Virus record (IMG/VR): IMGVR_UViG_3300042934_000356
Span: 1 to 54,235 of that record
Reading direction: 5' to 3' (one strand)
Length of the DNA stretch: 54,235 nucleotides
Origin: a virus
Shown: positions 1-7,750 of the stretch, one piece after another
Layout of the letters: the number at the start of each line of letters is the position of its first letter
Position numbering within the stretch: the first letter of the stretch is position 1
Notes under the pieces: model-generated
Seen by the model: the letters and a program-made list of their open reading frames with translations, nothing else
Told to the model about the DNA's origin: nothing
The model's database searches: none
Program-made: the position numbers and the translations under genes

Positions 1-18
1 TTTTCGCAACTGTCTTTG

Positions 19-68
19 TTTTTGACATAAAAATAGGAGAGTAGTAATCTTAAAAATCACCACTCTCC
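19..68 (-). terminator. Strong intrinsic terminator after the endolysin gene
   Basis: A 13-bp stem pairs 36-48 with 56-68 (two G-U pairs in the leftward RNA) and has a 7-nt loop. On the minus strand it is followed by a T5 tract and then ATGTCAAAAAC. It lies just past the endolysin stop, so it probably closes the lysis operon. It is also copy A of the recurrent hairpin/T-tract/ATGC-box family described in the findings. Confidence 0.8.
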
Positions 69-95
69 ATACCTCATAAAATATCTCTTTTATAC

Positions 96-980
96 TTATT
101 TGGCTGCTAAAAACACCTTCCAAGATATATCTTTTGCAGTAAATTTTCCATCTGGATTCTTTAATCCTACGACTTCTTTCTGGAATTTTTTCATAGCAGC
201 TATTGTATTATCTCCAGCTTCCCCATCTGTCCCTTTAGTGTCATATCCTAGAGCTGTTAATTTTTCCTGTAATAGCTTTGTTCTTATCCCTTTAGTTCCC
301 AATTGGATAGTAGGGGTTTTAGATAAGGTTTCATTTCCAGCTTTACCATCTACTTCAGCCTCAATTACCTTCTGAAATCGCTTTGTCCAGGCTATATTAT
401 CGAACTTAACATCTGAAGCTGATTTTGGAACTTTAATCCTATTGTTTTCAGGGATTTCCACCTTCCAATAGTATTTAACCTCATACTGCCAATCTTCAAT
501 TCTTGCCTTTAGTCTATTAGAATCTGTACTTGCAGGATCATTTATATATACATACCCATTGTCATAAGCATAACATAGTACATAATGTCCACCCTTTGTC
601 CATCTACCAACTCCCATAACAGCAATAATCCAATTCTCTTTTTGTAATTCTGATAGTACAGCTTTGTGTACAGATGCCGTTTTGTTATGATAAACATTCG
701 TATTGTTCAACATAATACAATTTATATCATATTCGGCTAACTGAGGTTTAAAATATGTATAAGCAGTACCTTGTCCTTTAATCTTATAACCATGTGTCTT
801 AGACCATTTTGCAGTGTCAACAGGTGTAATAATTTTATTCTTCAATGATGCAATTACCATGGCAGCACATGTAATTCCGCACCCAGCAGATTTGATTGTA
901 TTGGTTTCTCCTTTTGCAGAATAATCTAATACTGCCCAATTTGAATCATATTGTTTATAATCAACTGGTTTATTAGCCAT
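96..980 (-). CDS. Endolysin: C39-like peptidase with peptidoglycan-binding domain
   Basis: This 294-residue protein is the probable lysis enzyme, cutting peptidoglycan after the holin opens the membrane. The N-terminal half (about 1-170) has the layout of a C39-family papain-like peptidase: Cys34 in SAGCGITC, His132 in GGHYVLCY and Asp148 in INDPAS. Residues 225-294 look like a PG_binding_1 domain (LGTKGIRTKLLQEKLTALGY, then a D-G-x-x-G-x-x-T pattern), and 197-222 resembles a partial second copy. There is no signal peptide, so export would depend on the holin. Ribosome binding site AAAGGAG precedes the ATG. It is the last gene of the leftward late block, next to the holin. An amidase-like cut cannot be excluded. 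Confidence 0.85.
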   Translation of the reverse strand: MANKPVDYKQYDSNWAVLDYSAKGETNTIKSAGCGITCAAMVIASLKNKIITPVDTAKWSKTHGYKIKGQGTAYTYFKPQLAEYDINCIMLNNTNVYHNKTASVHKAVLSELQKENWIIAVMGVGRWTKGGHYVLCYAYDNGYVYINDPASTDSNRLKARIEDWQYEVKYYWKVEIPENNRIKVPKSASDVKFDNIAWTKRFQKVIEAEVDGKAGNETLSKTPTIQLGTKGIRTKLLQEKLTALGYDTKGTDGEAGDNTIAAMKKFQKEVVGLKNPDGKFTAKDISWKVFLAAK

Positions 981-1036
981 AATATTACTCCTTTCAAATT
1001 AGAAGAGGAGTAGTTCTCTACTCCTCCAATAAATTA

Positions 1037-1366
1037 TTATTTATTTGTATTAATGGTATATTTATCTAACTCCGTAAATACAGCCTGTATAAGTAAATCT
1101 ATCTGTCCGTCCGTAATATTAATATGGTTTTTCTTTATGTATTCTTTAATTTTTTCAACTACATAAGCCTTTTTCTGCTCGCCAGATTTAGATATTAGTT
1201 TATAAATAGACTCTGCCGCATTTACTGCCTTTTCTATAAATGCGATTAGTCCAACATATTTCTGATCTTTGAGTTTATTACTTACAAACGGGATAAGATA
1301 CCTAAACACAACCAAGACCAAAATACTCACAGCATATTTAATAATTGTAAATAATGTTTCATTCAT
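1037..1366 (-). CDS. Phage holin, LLH-like
   Basis: This 109-residue protein has one N-terminal membrane segment (about 7-29, LFTIIKYAVSILVLVVFRYL) and a long charged helical tail. The tail contains an AVNAAESIYK...EQKKAYVVEKIKEY pattern that resembles the LLH family of holins. Its expected role is timed permeabilisation of the membrane so that the neighbouring endolysin can reach the wall. GGAGG lies 8 nt before the ATG. It sits between the endolysin and a small membrane protein, a typical lysis cassette. Confidence 0.75.
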   Translation of the reverse strand: MNETLFTIIKYAVSILVLVVFRYLIPFVSNKLKDQKYVGLIAFIEKAVNAAESIYKLISKSGEQKKAYVVEKIKEYIKKNHINITDGQIDLLIQAVFTELDKYTINTNK

Positions 1367-1386
1367 AATAAAATCCTCCTATAATT

Positions 1387-1406
1387 AAAAAAGAGCCTAT
1401 AGGCTC
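1387..1406 (-). terminator. Hairpin with T6 tract ahead of the holin gene
   Basis: The perfect palindrome GAGCCTATAGGCTC (1393-1406) is followed on the minus strand by six T and then directly by the holin ribosome binding site. It is an intrinsic terminator in form. Because the genes around it are co-directional, it should attenuate rather than end the transcript. Confidence 0.7.
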
Positions 1407-1418
1407 AACAATAAGTAC

Positions 1419-1667
1419 TTATTCGTTTTCTGTTTCTGAAGACTCAACTAATTCTTTACCATATTTCTTAGTTAGCTTTATTTCATTTTCCTTACGAGCT
1501 TTCCAGAAATAAAATCCTGTTCCAGTTGCCATTTCAGTAAAAACCCCTGGTATTAAATATGCCAAAGCAGAAGAGTCTTTTGTATACCACATTAATGCCA
1601 TACTGTATATAATTATAACAATAGTTATAACCATAATTATGTAGAATATCTTTTTACTAAATTCCAT
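1419..1667 (-). CDS. Small membrane protein of the lysis cassette
   Basis: This 82-residue protein has two predicted membrane segments (about 7-27 and 36-55) and a charged C-terminus. Its place between an XhlA-like coiled-coil protein and the holin suggests a lysis accessory, perhaps a second holin or antiholin, but I do not recognise the family. The ATG at 1667 has no good ribosome binding site. In frame, an ATA at 1686-1688 lies 6 nt after AGGTGAT and would add MSKNSKK; that site overlaps the stop of the upstream gene. The true start may therefore be the ATA (see finding on AUA/AUU starts). Confidence 0.6.
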   Translation of the reverse strand: MEFSKKIFYIIMVITIVIIIYSMALMWYTKDSSALAYLIPGVFTEMATGTGFYFWKARKENEIKLTKKYGKELVESSETENE

Positions 1668-1699
1668 TTTCTTACTATTTTTACTTATAATATTATCAC

Positions 1700-2083
1700 C
1701 TACTTTATTATGAACTTAAGAAATTCAATAACTCCATATATACATCCCCCACCAAGAGCAAATGGAAGAATTTTTTCTTTAATATAAGACAAAAAATCTA
1801 CCTTTGACTTTTCATCCACTTTTTCGATTTTTTGCTTTACATCTGTTATTTGTTCATCCATTTTGTTTTCCAATATCTTTTGGCCTTGTTTAACATCATT
1901 TACCGAATCCTTAATAGATGACATATCTTGGGCTATTAATTTAACACTTGAAGTCAATTCATAAATAGCTTTTTGCTCATTTTTTATATCTTTAATCTCT
2001 TCTTTGATTTCTTCTATTTGATGACTATTGCTTCGACTTCTTGCATCGACTTCGGTTAATTTAATTATTTCTTCATTTTCCAT
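1700..2083 (-). CDS. Coiled-coil protein with C-terminal membrane anchor, XhlA-like
   Basis: This 127-residue protein is almost wholly a charged coiled coil (about 1-100, with EEIKEEIKDIKNEQ and QKIEKVDEKSK heptads). It ends in a single hydrophobic segment (about 106-126, ILPFALGGGCIYGVIEFLKF). The layout matches XhlA/hemolysin-type proteins that act with holins in Gram-positive phages. It heads the lysis cassette, with its stop overlapping the probable ribosome binding site of the next gene. GAGGTGCGATGTAA precedes the ATG. Function is inferred from architecture and position only. Confidence 0.65.
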   Translation of the reverse strand: MENEEIIKLTEVDARSRSNSHQIEEIKEEIKDIKNEQKAIYELTSSVKLIAQDMSSIKDSVNDVKQGQKILENKMDEQITDVKQKIEKVDEKSKVDFLSYIKEKILPFALGGGCIYGVIEFLKFIIK

Positions 2084-2099
2084 TTACATCGCACCTCAC

Positions 2100-2322
2100 C
2101 CTTTCGTATAATGCTCATAGTCTATTGAAAAACTATGAGAGAAGTGGTACAATGTCTTTACCACTTGTTGGTAAACGATAGGCATCTAATCTCCCAAGGT
2201 TCTTTTGCCTATCGTTTAAGAATTTTTGCCGATCGATAACATATAAGAGGCAGACTTAATCCCCTGAGTGCTTTTCTGCCTCTGCACGCAAAATAAGAGT
2301 CTAAATGTAGACTCTTTATTTT
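2100..2322. other. Cluster of stem-loops between fibre and lysis genes
   Basis: This gap of about 315 bases between the fibre gene and the lysis cassette has no convincing ORF but is dense in hairpins. Hairpin 1 (2173-2217) has an 11-bp stem AAACGATAGGC/GCCTATCGTTT. Hairpin 2 (2246-2283) has a 9-bp stem AGAGGCAGA/TCTGCCTCT. Their roughly 20-nt loops are alike: on the minus strand both start with an AAAAG run and contain GGG(A/G)GATTA. A third near-perfect hairpin (2290-2322) is terminator-like on both strands. Smaller ones lie near 2115-2165. It could be a structured RNA or a protein-binding leader for the lysis genes. Confidence 0.6.
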
Positions 2323-2398
2323 CTTGTATACAAGATATAGTGATTAAAACCATAGAATACACAATATATAGTATAAAATTCCATATAAAACACAGATT

Positions 2399-4786
2399 TT
2401 ATGCATATATTAATAAGTTTACATAACTTGGATTTGCATAATCACCGTTAGAATTCTTAAAATTCAATAACAGCTGCTTATTAGTGTTTCCACTCGGATA
2501 TTCTATTGTATATCCAGCTTCTGGTAAAATAATATAGTTACCGATAGTCTTAAAACTACCTTGCTTTAGATTTACAACTAAATGTCCCACACTCGGATTT
2601 TCAATGGATTTTATATTATACGCCTGTGTAAAGGAAGTCAAGTTCCCTATAAAAGCCATAGCAATAGGGTATTGAGAAATATAATTAGGAGCAAGTGAAG
2701 GTATATCATAAAAATTACCCATACTATTTAAATTTACATTACCAGTCTGTGCATAATAAGGCTGTGCATATTCTGGGTAATAGGTTTTAAAACTATTACC
2801 TTTCAAATTCAATACTGTAATATTATTTGCTCCTCCGGTGATATTTATGGTGTTGGCAGATGTTTGTGTAGACGTTCCATTCATGAAAGAGCATCCTGTA
2901 ATATTAATAACAGTATCTCTATCCGTATTAACTAACATTATGTTGGCTGTTCCGTTATTAAATTCGAAATATGTACCACTAATATTACAGCATGTGGATT
3001 CATTCACGCTTGGCTCAACTATGTATATAGGAGCATTGGAAAATGATTGAGTTTTATCTCCGCATCTTTCCATAGAACCATTGTAAATATTTAATTGGCT
3101 TCCTCCATCCATATAAACTGCATAAAAATTTATATCTAAAAATACACAGTCACTTATTGTTATAGCATTTGGCGGAGACATAACATCCATTTTCCCAAGC
3201 AAGATTCCCACTTTACAAAATGTTATTAAATTTCTATTAAAAGTTAAGAATATAACGTCTTTACACCTAAACCCACTATCAAAATGTGTTATAAAACAAT
3301 CGCTAAATTCTGAAAACAATACTCTGCTTAGAATTACCGCATATTCATTTGTTGTATCTGTTCCTCTTAATGTCATCCCTTTGAATACAAAAGATAAATC
3401 AGGATTGTTTGGGACAGGATTATTAAAACTAAAAATAGCACTGGTACTTGAAACTGTTTTCTTTAAATTAACTAACCACTTCCCGTCACCTATAATATTA
3501 ACAACTGCATTATTAGTTCCGTAGGTGATATTTACTGTACTATTAATTATGTATGTTCCTGTAGGAAAATACAATGTTCCACCACCATTAGCAAGTAGAT
3601 AATCAACCATTGACTGTAGATTTCCGGAATTATCACTTGTCCCAGTGCTGTCAGCTTTACCAATATTATTTGGAGGATTTAATACATTAATAAAATGATT
3701 TTTATTAATATTTATTTTTCCATTAACCTCATTTATAGCAACAACCAAATCAGCGTTTGATTTTGTTTGCAATTGGGTTAAGTCACCGACATCAGGAACA
3801 TTCATCGTTCCATTAATCGCTATTTTTACATTTCCTCCCCCTTTAACAATACCAGTTACTGTATCAGTAGCCATCTCTACAACAGCAATATACCCTAAGT
3901 TTATCCATGATGTACCATTGTATCTATAGCTTACATTCTCTCCTGTAACAGTAACTGTCCATCCATTTTCAGGGTTAGGATAAGTAGTTGCCAAATCTGA
4001 ATATGTAGGCACAGCATCCTTAAAAACTTTAAGTGTTTCAACAGCTAACTGGTTGGCAATAGCATTAGCATTAGTCGCAGCGGAATTTGCATTTGATGTT
4101 GCGGAATTTGCATTACTTGTAGCCGTGTTAGCAAGGTCAGCCTTTTCATTAGCATTAGTAGCAGCATTAATTGCTAAAGAGGCTTTACTATCGGCGTTAC
4201 CAGCTGCCGCGTTAGCCAAAGAAGCTTTGCTATTTGCATTAGTCGCAGATGAGTTTGCATCCGATGTTGCAGTGATCGCATTACTTGTAGCCGTGTTAGC
4301 AGCTGTGGCGGCATTATTAGCATTGCCTGTAGCTTCCTCCGCAAGCGTCAGTATCGCAGCAGCATCTCCAACTCTTAATTCCATATCTTGTAGAGCTGTG
4401 AATTCAGATGTATTAACTACAACAGACTCAATATCCACATTTTCTTCAATTAGCAAATGAAGTCTAAAGCTTTTTAATTCTCCACCAGTAAAAGAATCAG
4501 TTATTTTAAATTGAGCTGAGTGTCTGCCTGATTCGGCAGAAATAGCTGGTGTTATATCAAATTCAACTTGATTATTAACAACAGGACAATTATTGTATAT
4601 AACTGCTCCATTAAACTTAGTCATTTGAAACCTGACAATAGCAGTTGCTGGAATTATATATTCATTACTTCCATCAAGAAAATTAATATAAAACTTTCTG
4701 TCTATATTATCTCCTTGCGGTATATGTATTTTAATAAAAGACGATTGACTAGAAATATCTATATCTAGTGCCTTATTAATAGCCAT
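2399..4786 (-). CDS. Baseplate/tail-fibre protein: BppU N-domain plus beta-helix
   Basis: This 795-residue protein is probably part of the host-recognition apparatus. Residues 1-150 resemble the BppU N-terminal domain of baseplate upper proteins. Residues 155-255 are Asn/Ala-rich heptads (NANNAATAANTATSNA type) likely to form a trimeric coil. About 370-720 has the repetitive, Gly/Asn-rich look of a pectate-lyase-type right-handed beta-helix (GKADSTGTSDNSGNLQSMVD). I place the start at 4786 because AAAGGAGG lies directly upstream; the longer reading from 4825 has no such site. Cell-surface polysaccharide binding or cleavage is plausible, but no catalytic residues could be assigned. Confidence 0.75.
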   Translation of the reverse strand: MAINKALDIDISSQSSFIKIHIPQGDNIDRKFYINFLDGSNEYIIPATAIVRFQMTKFNGAVIYNNCPVVNNQVEFDITPAISAESGRHSAQFKITDSFTGGELKSFRLHLLIEENVDIESVVVNTSEFTALQDMELRVGDAAAILTLAEEATGNANNAATAANTATSNAITATSDANSSATNANSKASLANAAAGNADSKASLAINAATNANEKADLANTATSNANSATSNANSAATNANAIANQLAVETLKVFKDAVPTYSDLATTYPNPENGWTVTVTGENVSYRYNGTSWINLGYIAVVEMATDTVTGIVKGGGNVKIAINGTMNVPDVGDLTQLQTKSNADLVVAINEVNGKININKNHFINVLNPPNNIGKADSTGTSDNSGNLQSMVDYLLANGGGTLYFPTGTYIINSTVNITYGTNNAVVNIIGDGKWLVNLKKTVSSTSAIFSFNNPVPNNPDLSFVFKGMTLRGTDTTNEYAVILSRVLFSEFSDCFITHFDSGFRCKDVIFLTFNRNLITFCKVGILLGKMDVMSPPNAITISDCVFLDINFYAVYMDGGSQLNIYNGSMERCGDKTQSFSNAPIYIVEPSVNESTCCNISGTYFEFNNGTANIMLVNTDRDTVINITGCSFMNGTSTQTSANTINITGGANNITVLNLKGNSFKTYYPEYAQPYYAQTGNVNLNSMGNFYDIPSLAPNYISQYPIAMAFIGNLTSFTQAYNIKSIENPSVGHLVVNLKQGSFKTIGNYIILPEAGYTIEYPSGNTNKQLLLNFKNSNGDYANPSYVNLLIYA

Positions 4787-4808
4787 AGTTCCTCCTTTCA
4801 TTTTTTTG

Positions 4809-5213
4809 TTAATTGTTCTCATCAATCATAAAATCAAGATTAAATAGAAGATACGGTTTAATTTCTTTTGATTTACCTTCTATAAAATAAGAGAGTGGAA
4901 TAGTTAAAAATTCTATTTCACTCTCACAATTAAGCAACTCATTATGTTTTTCTATATATTCAGCTTTTATATTTGGATAAATTTCTGGTTCATTATTAGC
5001 ATTAATAACAAAAGATCCATCCTCTTTTTTTATGGCATATTCATCTAAGAGTTTTCTTTCAAATTCGGCGTAATCTTTTAGAACTGATTCGATTTTTCTT
5101 AAATTTCTTCCAAGATTCCATCCAGCTTTTGTGTCTAAATCATAAGACATTAGTTCAGTAATAGAATTACTTATATTAATTAAATCTATATTTTTAAAAA
5201 TTTTCCTCTCCAT
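4809..5213 (-). CDS. Phage protein, possibly DUF1617-like
   Basis: This 134-residue, mostly helical, charged protein ends in a LSYFIEGKSKEIKPYLLFNLDFMI region that reminds me of DUF1617 proteins found beside tail genes of Gram-positive phages. It lies just upstream of the BppU fibre gene. The ATG follows ACGGAGATTTT. The function is unknown; a chaperone or fibre-assembly role is only a positional guess. Confidence 0.5.
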   Translation of the reverse strand: MERKIFKNIDLINISNSITELMSYDLDTKAGWNLGRNLRKIESVLKDYAEFERKLLDEYAIKKEDGSFVINANNEPEIYPNIKAEYIEKHNELLNCESEIEFLTIPLSYFIEGKSKEIKPYLLFNLDFMIDENN

Positions 5214-5236
5214 AAAATCTCCGTTTCATCTTTATT

Positions 5237-5274
5237 TTTTCGTATCAAAAAAGCACCCTCTATGAAAAGATGCT
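5237..5274 (-). terminator. Hairpin/T6/GATACGAAAA module before the 4809-5213 gene
   Basis: On the minus strand a stem AGCATC/GGTGCT is followed by T6 and GATACGAAAA, then the ribosome binding site of the 134-residue gene. It is copy B of the recurrent module. It also separates the rightward CBASS unit from the leftward fibre genes. A second 11-bp stem with a 19-nt loop lies at about 5333-5375. Confidence 0.65.
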
Positions 5275-5427
5275 CCTTAATAATTACCAGTATTTTTTTA
5301 ATCTTTCTTTTTTTACAACATTCACATTCATATAAAACGCCTTTAATCCTATCCACCAAATAGGTGTTTTATAATAAATATCTTTCTACCCATGTATGCT
5401 CACTTTTTCATATTTTGTCTCTTCTTT

Positions 5428-5503
5428 CTTGATTTTATTTCAATTTGTTACAACTATTGACATAGTTATTATATGGTGCTATCCTTATATGGTAAATAAT
5501 ACC
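5428..5503 (+). promoter_or_regulatory. CBASS promoter with operator-like palindrome
   Basis: TTGACA (5457-5462), a 17-bp spacer and TATCCT (5480-5485) form a good sigma-A promoter. The 13-bp inverted repeat GGTAAATAATACC (5491-5503) covers the likely transcription start. The block from about 5428 to 5465 is nearly identical to the one ahead of the rightward gene at 15041, including the sequence upstream of the -35 box. This points to shared control by one regulator. Confidence 0.8.
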
Positions 5504-5520
5504 TAGGAGGAGGGTTATAT

Positions 5521-6399
5521 ATGTCTGTAAGCGAAAATTTTCAAACCTTTTGCTCAAATTTAAGAATGGATTCAGATACTATTAGTACAATTCAAAACAG
5601 GTATCATCAAATAACCAAACGAATTAATCTTGATTATTACAATAATACATCTGATACCAATCATAGTCTTTATGTTGGTTCATATGGTAGAGGAACAGAA
5701 ATATTTACAAGCGATATTGATATGATTGTAGTATTGCCATATGCGACATATGTAAAATTTAATGCATATTCAAGTAACGGACAATCTGCCTTATTACAAG
5801 AAGTTAAAAATATTCTTCAAAAAACATATAGTACATCATATCTAAAAGGAGATGGACAGGTAATAGGAATTAATTTTTCAGATGGTATCAACTTTGAAAT
5901 TGTTCCTGGTTTCATCAATGAAAATGGTTCCTATACATATCCTGATTCTAATAATGGCGGTAGTTGGAAAACTACAGATCCTAAAAAAGAAATCGATGCT
6001 ATGAATACAATGAACGCTGAAACTAATAAAAATTTAAAACGATTATGTCGTATGGCACGATCATGGAAAAATAACTGCTCAGTATCTCTAAACGGTATTT
6101 TAATTGACACATTGGCATATAAATTCATAAAAGACTGGGATTATAAAGATAAATCTTATTTATATTATGATTATATGAGTCGTGATTTCTTTAAATATTT
6201 AAAAGATGTTGATACTTCCCAATTATATTGGTTAGCTCCTGGTAGTAATAAATTTGTATATAAAATTGGCAATTTTCAAACCAAAGCCTCAACAGCTTAC
6301 AACCTATCATTAGAAGCTATACAAAAAGAGTCGGACGGATATTCAAGTTCCTCAAAGCAAAAATGGAGAGAAATTTATGGAACGAAATTCCCAAGCTAG
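5521..6399 (+). CDS. CD-NTase (CBASS oligonucleotide cyclase), SMODS family
   Basis: This 292-residue nucleotidyltransferase has the CD-NTase signature GSYGRGT (53-59) with acidic pair D65 and D67 in SDIDMIVVLP, and a third acid, E126, in NFEIVPG. These are the nucleotide- and metal-binding elements of SMODS enzymes, which make cyclic oligonucleotide alarm signals on phage infection. The C-terminal part is helical, as in the family. The next gene overlaps its end by 23 bp and encodes a SLATT membrane protein, which completes a minimal two-gene CBASS. The strand is opposite to all neighbours and the unit has its own promoter, so it is cargo. GAGGAGG lies upstream of the ATG. The nucleotide product cannot be predicted. 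Confidence 0.9.
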   Translation: MSVSENFQTFCSNLRMDSDTISTIQNRYHQITKRINLDYYNNTSDTNHSLYVGSYGRGTEIFTSDIDMIVVLPYATYVKFNAYSSNGQSALLQEVKNILQKTYSTSYLKGDGQVIGINFSDGINFEIVPGFINENGSYTYPDSNNGGSWKTTDPKKEIDAMNTMNAETNKNLKRLCRMARSWKNNCSVSLNGILIDTLAYKFIKDWDYKDKSYLYYDYMSRDFFKYLKDVDTSQLYWLAPGSNKFVYKIGNFQTKASTAYNLSLEAIQKESDGYSSSSKQKWREIYGTKFPS

Positions 6400-6958
6400 C
6401 CAAGGTTATAAATTGGAATCTCAAATTAGAGAAGCTTTTGGACGAGTAACTTACACGCAGACTTGTCATGATAAAATAATAAATAGGTTATTAAGAAAAA
6501 ATAATAACATAAAGATATGGCAAATAATTTTATCTTCTTTTACTTCTGGTAGTTTTTTAGTGTCCATCTTTAGTAATCAGAAAATTTCAAGTTTTATTGG
6601 TGCAATACTCTCATTACTTTTATTAGTATTAAATACTTATGTAAAGAACTTTGAGTTAGTTCAAACTTCGTTACAGCATCAATATGCTTCAGATGCATTA
6701 TGGAAAATACGCGAAGAATATGTATCTTTACTGACTGATTTTGAACTGCTCTCTTCTGAAGATATAATGATAAAAAGGGATGAGCTTCAAGAAAGAACAT
6801 CAGAAGTCTACAAAAGTTCCCCCAGGACTGATCCAAAAAGTTATAAGCAAGCGCAGAAATCATTAAAAACAGAAGAAGAACAAACTTTTTCAGAAAAAGA
6901 AATAGATGTAATGTTACCAAATTCAATTCGACGTGATAATCGCCAAACTATTGATTAA
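6377..6958 (+). CDS. SLATT-domain two-TM CBASS effector
   Basis: This 193-residue protein shows the SLATT pattern: an N-terminal amphipathic helix (YKLESQIREAFGRVTYTQTCHDK, 11-33), two membrane segments (about 47-65 and 71-89) and a helical cytosolic tail. SLATT proteins are pore-forming effectors that open when they bind the cyclic nucleotide made by the partner CD-NTase, killing the infected cell. It overlaps the cyclase gene by 23 bp, so translation is probably coupled. No ubiquitin-like or HORMA accessory gene follows, which fits a type I CBASS. Confidence 0.88.
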   Translation: MERNSQASQGYKLESQIREAFGRVTYTQTCHDKIINRLLRKNNNIKIWQIILSSFTSGSFLVSIFSNQKISSFIGAILSLLLLVLNTYVKNFELVQTSLQHQYASDALWKIREEYVSLLTDFELLSSEDIMIKRDELQERTSEVYKSSPRTDPKSYKQAQKSLKTEEEQTFSEKEIDVMLPNSIRRDNRQTID

Positions 6959-6960
6959 TA

Positions 6961-7143
6961 TTACTTTAAAGTATGTTTACGATTTATAATCTGAATTTCG
7001 TTAATTTCTTTCCATAATTTATTAGAAATTTCTTTTTTAGAATTACATAGAGAACAATAAACTACACTAATATTACACCCAACAACATTAGTGTAGTTAT
7101 TTATTTCTTTCCAAACATGTTTGCAAAATAAATTCTTTATCAT
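6961..7143 (-). CDS. Small Cys/His protein, possible zinc knuckle
   Basis: This 60-residue basic protein has Cys7 and His9 (FCKHVW) and a CSLC pair near 30-33, plus Cys23. The spacing suggests one bound zinc. GGAGGG precedes the ATG. It converges on the CBASS effector with only 2 bp between the ends. I do not recognise a function. Confidence 0.5.
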   Translation of the reverse strand: MIKNLFCKHVWKEINNYTNVVGCNISVVYCSLCNSKKEISNKLWKEINEIQIINRKHTLK

Positions 7144-7193
7144 TTTCCCTCCAATTATAAATTAATTTTGTAGCCATAATAATATCAATTTAA

Positions 7194-7227
7194 CCCATCA
7201 AAAAAGCACCCTTCGAGTAGAAGAGTG
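7194..7227 (-). terminator. Hairpin/T6/GATGGG module
   Basis: An 8-bp stem CACTCTTC/GAAGGGTG with a 5-nt loop is followed on the minus strand by T6 and GATGGGTTAAA. It is copy C of the recurrent module, in the leader of the 60-residue gene. Confidence 0.65.
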
Positions 7228-7249
7228 TTTAGTATATGTTTTTTATTTA

Positions 7250-7286
7250 GTTTTTGACATTAAAAAACACCTCCCAATGAGATGTT
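7250..7286 (-). terminator. Hairpin/T6/AATGTCAAAAAC module
   Basis: An 8-bp stem AACATCTC/GGAGGTGTT with a short loop is followed on the minus strand by T6 and AATGTCAAAAAC, the same tail as the terminator after the endolysin. It is copy D. Two such modules stand in tandem here, about 55 bp apart. Confidence 0.65.
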
Positions 7287-7354
7287 CATAATTAGCATTT
7301 TGCTTATAATATAAGTCCAGTACTTAATATTATAAACTTTGTAGATATTATTTT

Positions 7355-7534
7355 TTAATAATACCCTGTTTCAAATAAAAGATCGTCCCATGCTTGTTGT
7401 TCCATATCTTCTAGTTGCCACTCAAGTTCCTTAATATCTTGGTCAAGCCACCAAGATTCCATACATTTTTCTGTGAATTCTTCTCTGTCTTCATAAGCAT
7501 CATTAAGATATTCTTCGTAATCATCCTGATTCAT
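7355..7534 (-). CDS. Small acidic protein of unknown function
   Basis: This 59-residue, very acidic protein is rich in Trp and Glu (WWLDQDIKELEWQLEDMEQQ). I start it at 7534, where GGAGGTGA lies 7 nt upstream; the ATG at 7555 has no such site. DNA-mimic-like acidity is common among phage inhibitors of host DNA-binding proteins, but nothing here proves that. Confidence 0.5.
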   Translation of the reverse strand: MNQDDYEEYLNDAYEDREEFTEKCMESWWLDQDIKELEWQLEDMEQQAWDDLLFETGYY

Positions 7535-7619
7535 GAAATTTTCACCTCCATGCATTAGTGATGTACATGTACAAAATGATTATAACACTAAGGTAAATTT
7601 TTTACAATATATAAATATG

Positions 7620-7650
7620 AAAAAAGCACCTACAAATTAATGTAAGTGCC
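7620..7650 (-). terminator. Terminator-like hairpin with T6
   Basis: A 10-bp stem (arms at 7625-7634 and 7641-7650, two wobbles) is followed on the minus strand by T6. It separates the MazF-like gene from the small acidic gene. Confidence 0.65.
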
Positions 7651-7750
7651 TTTTCAGGTCAGAATAAAAATTCCGACACACATTTTTAAAAAATATGATT
7701 GATGTGAAAACATCAATTCACCGTATTAGTATATATTTATTATAGGTCAA

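Noticed and set aside
4130-4330. Possible DNA repeat array or diversity-generating variable region in the fibre gene
   Set aside because: The repeats are protein heptads with varied codons, and no reverse transcriptase or template repeat is present in the window.
4053-4460. Rightward open frame of 135 codons rich in Ala and Leu
   Set aside because: It is the shadow of the Asn/Ala heptad repeats of the fibre gene on the other strand; there is no ribosome binding site.
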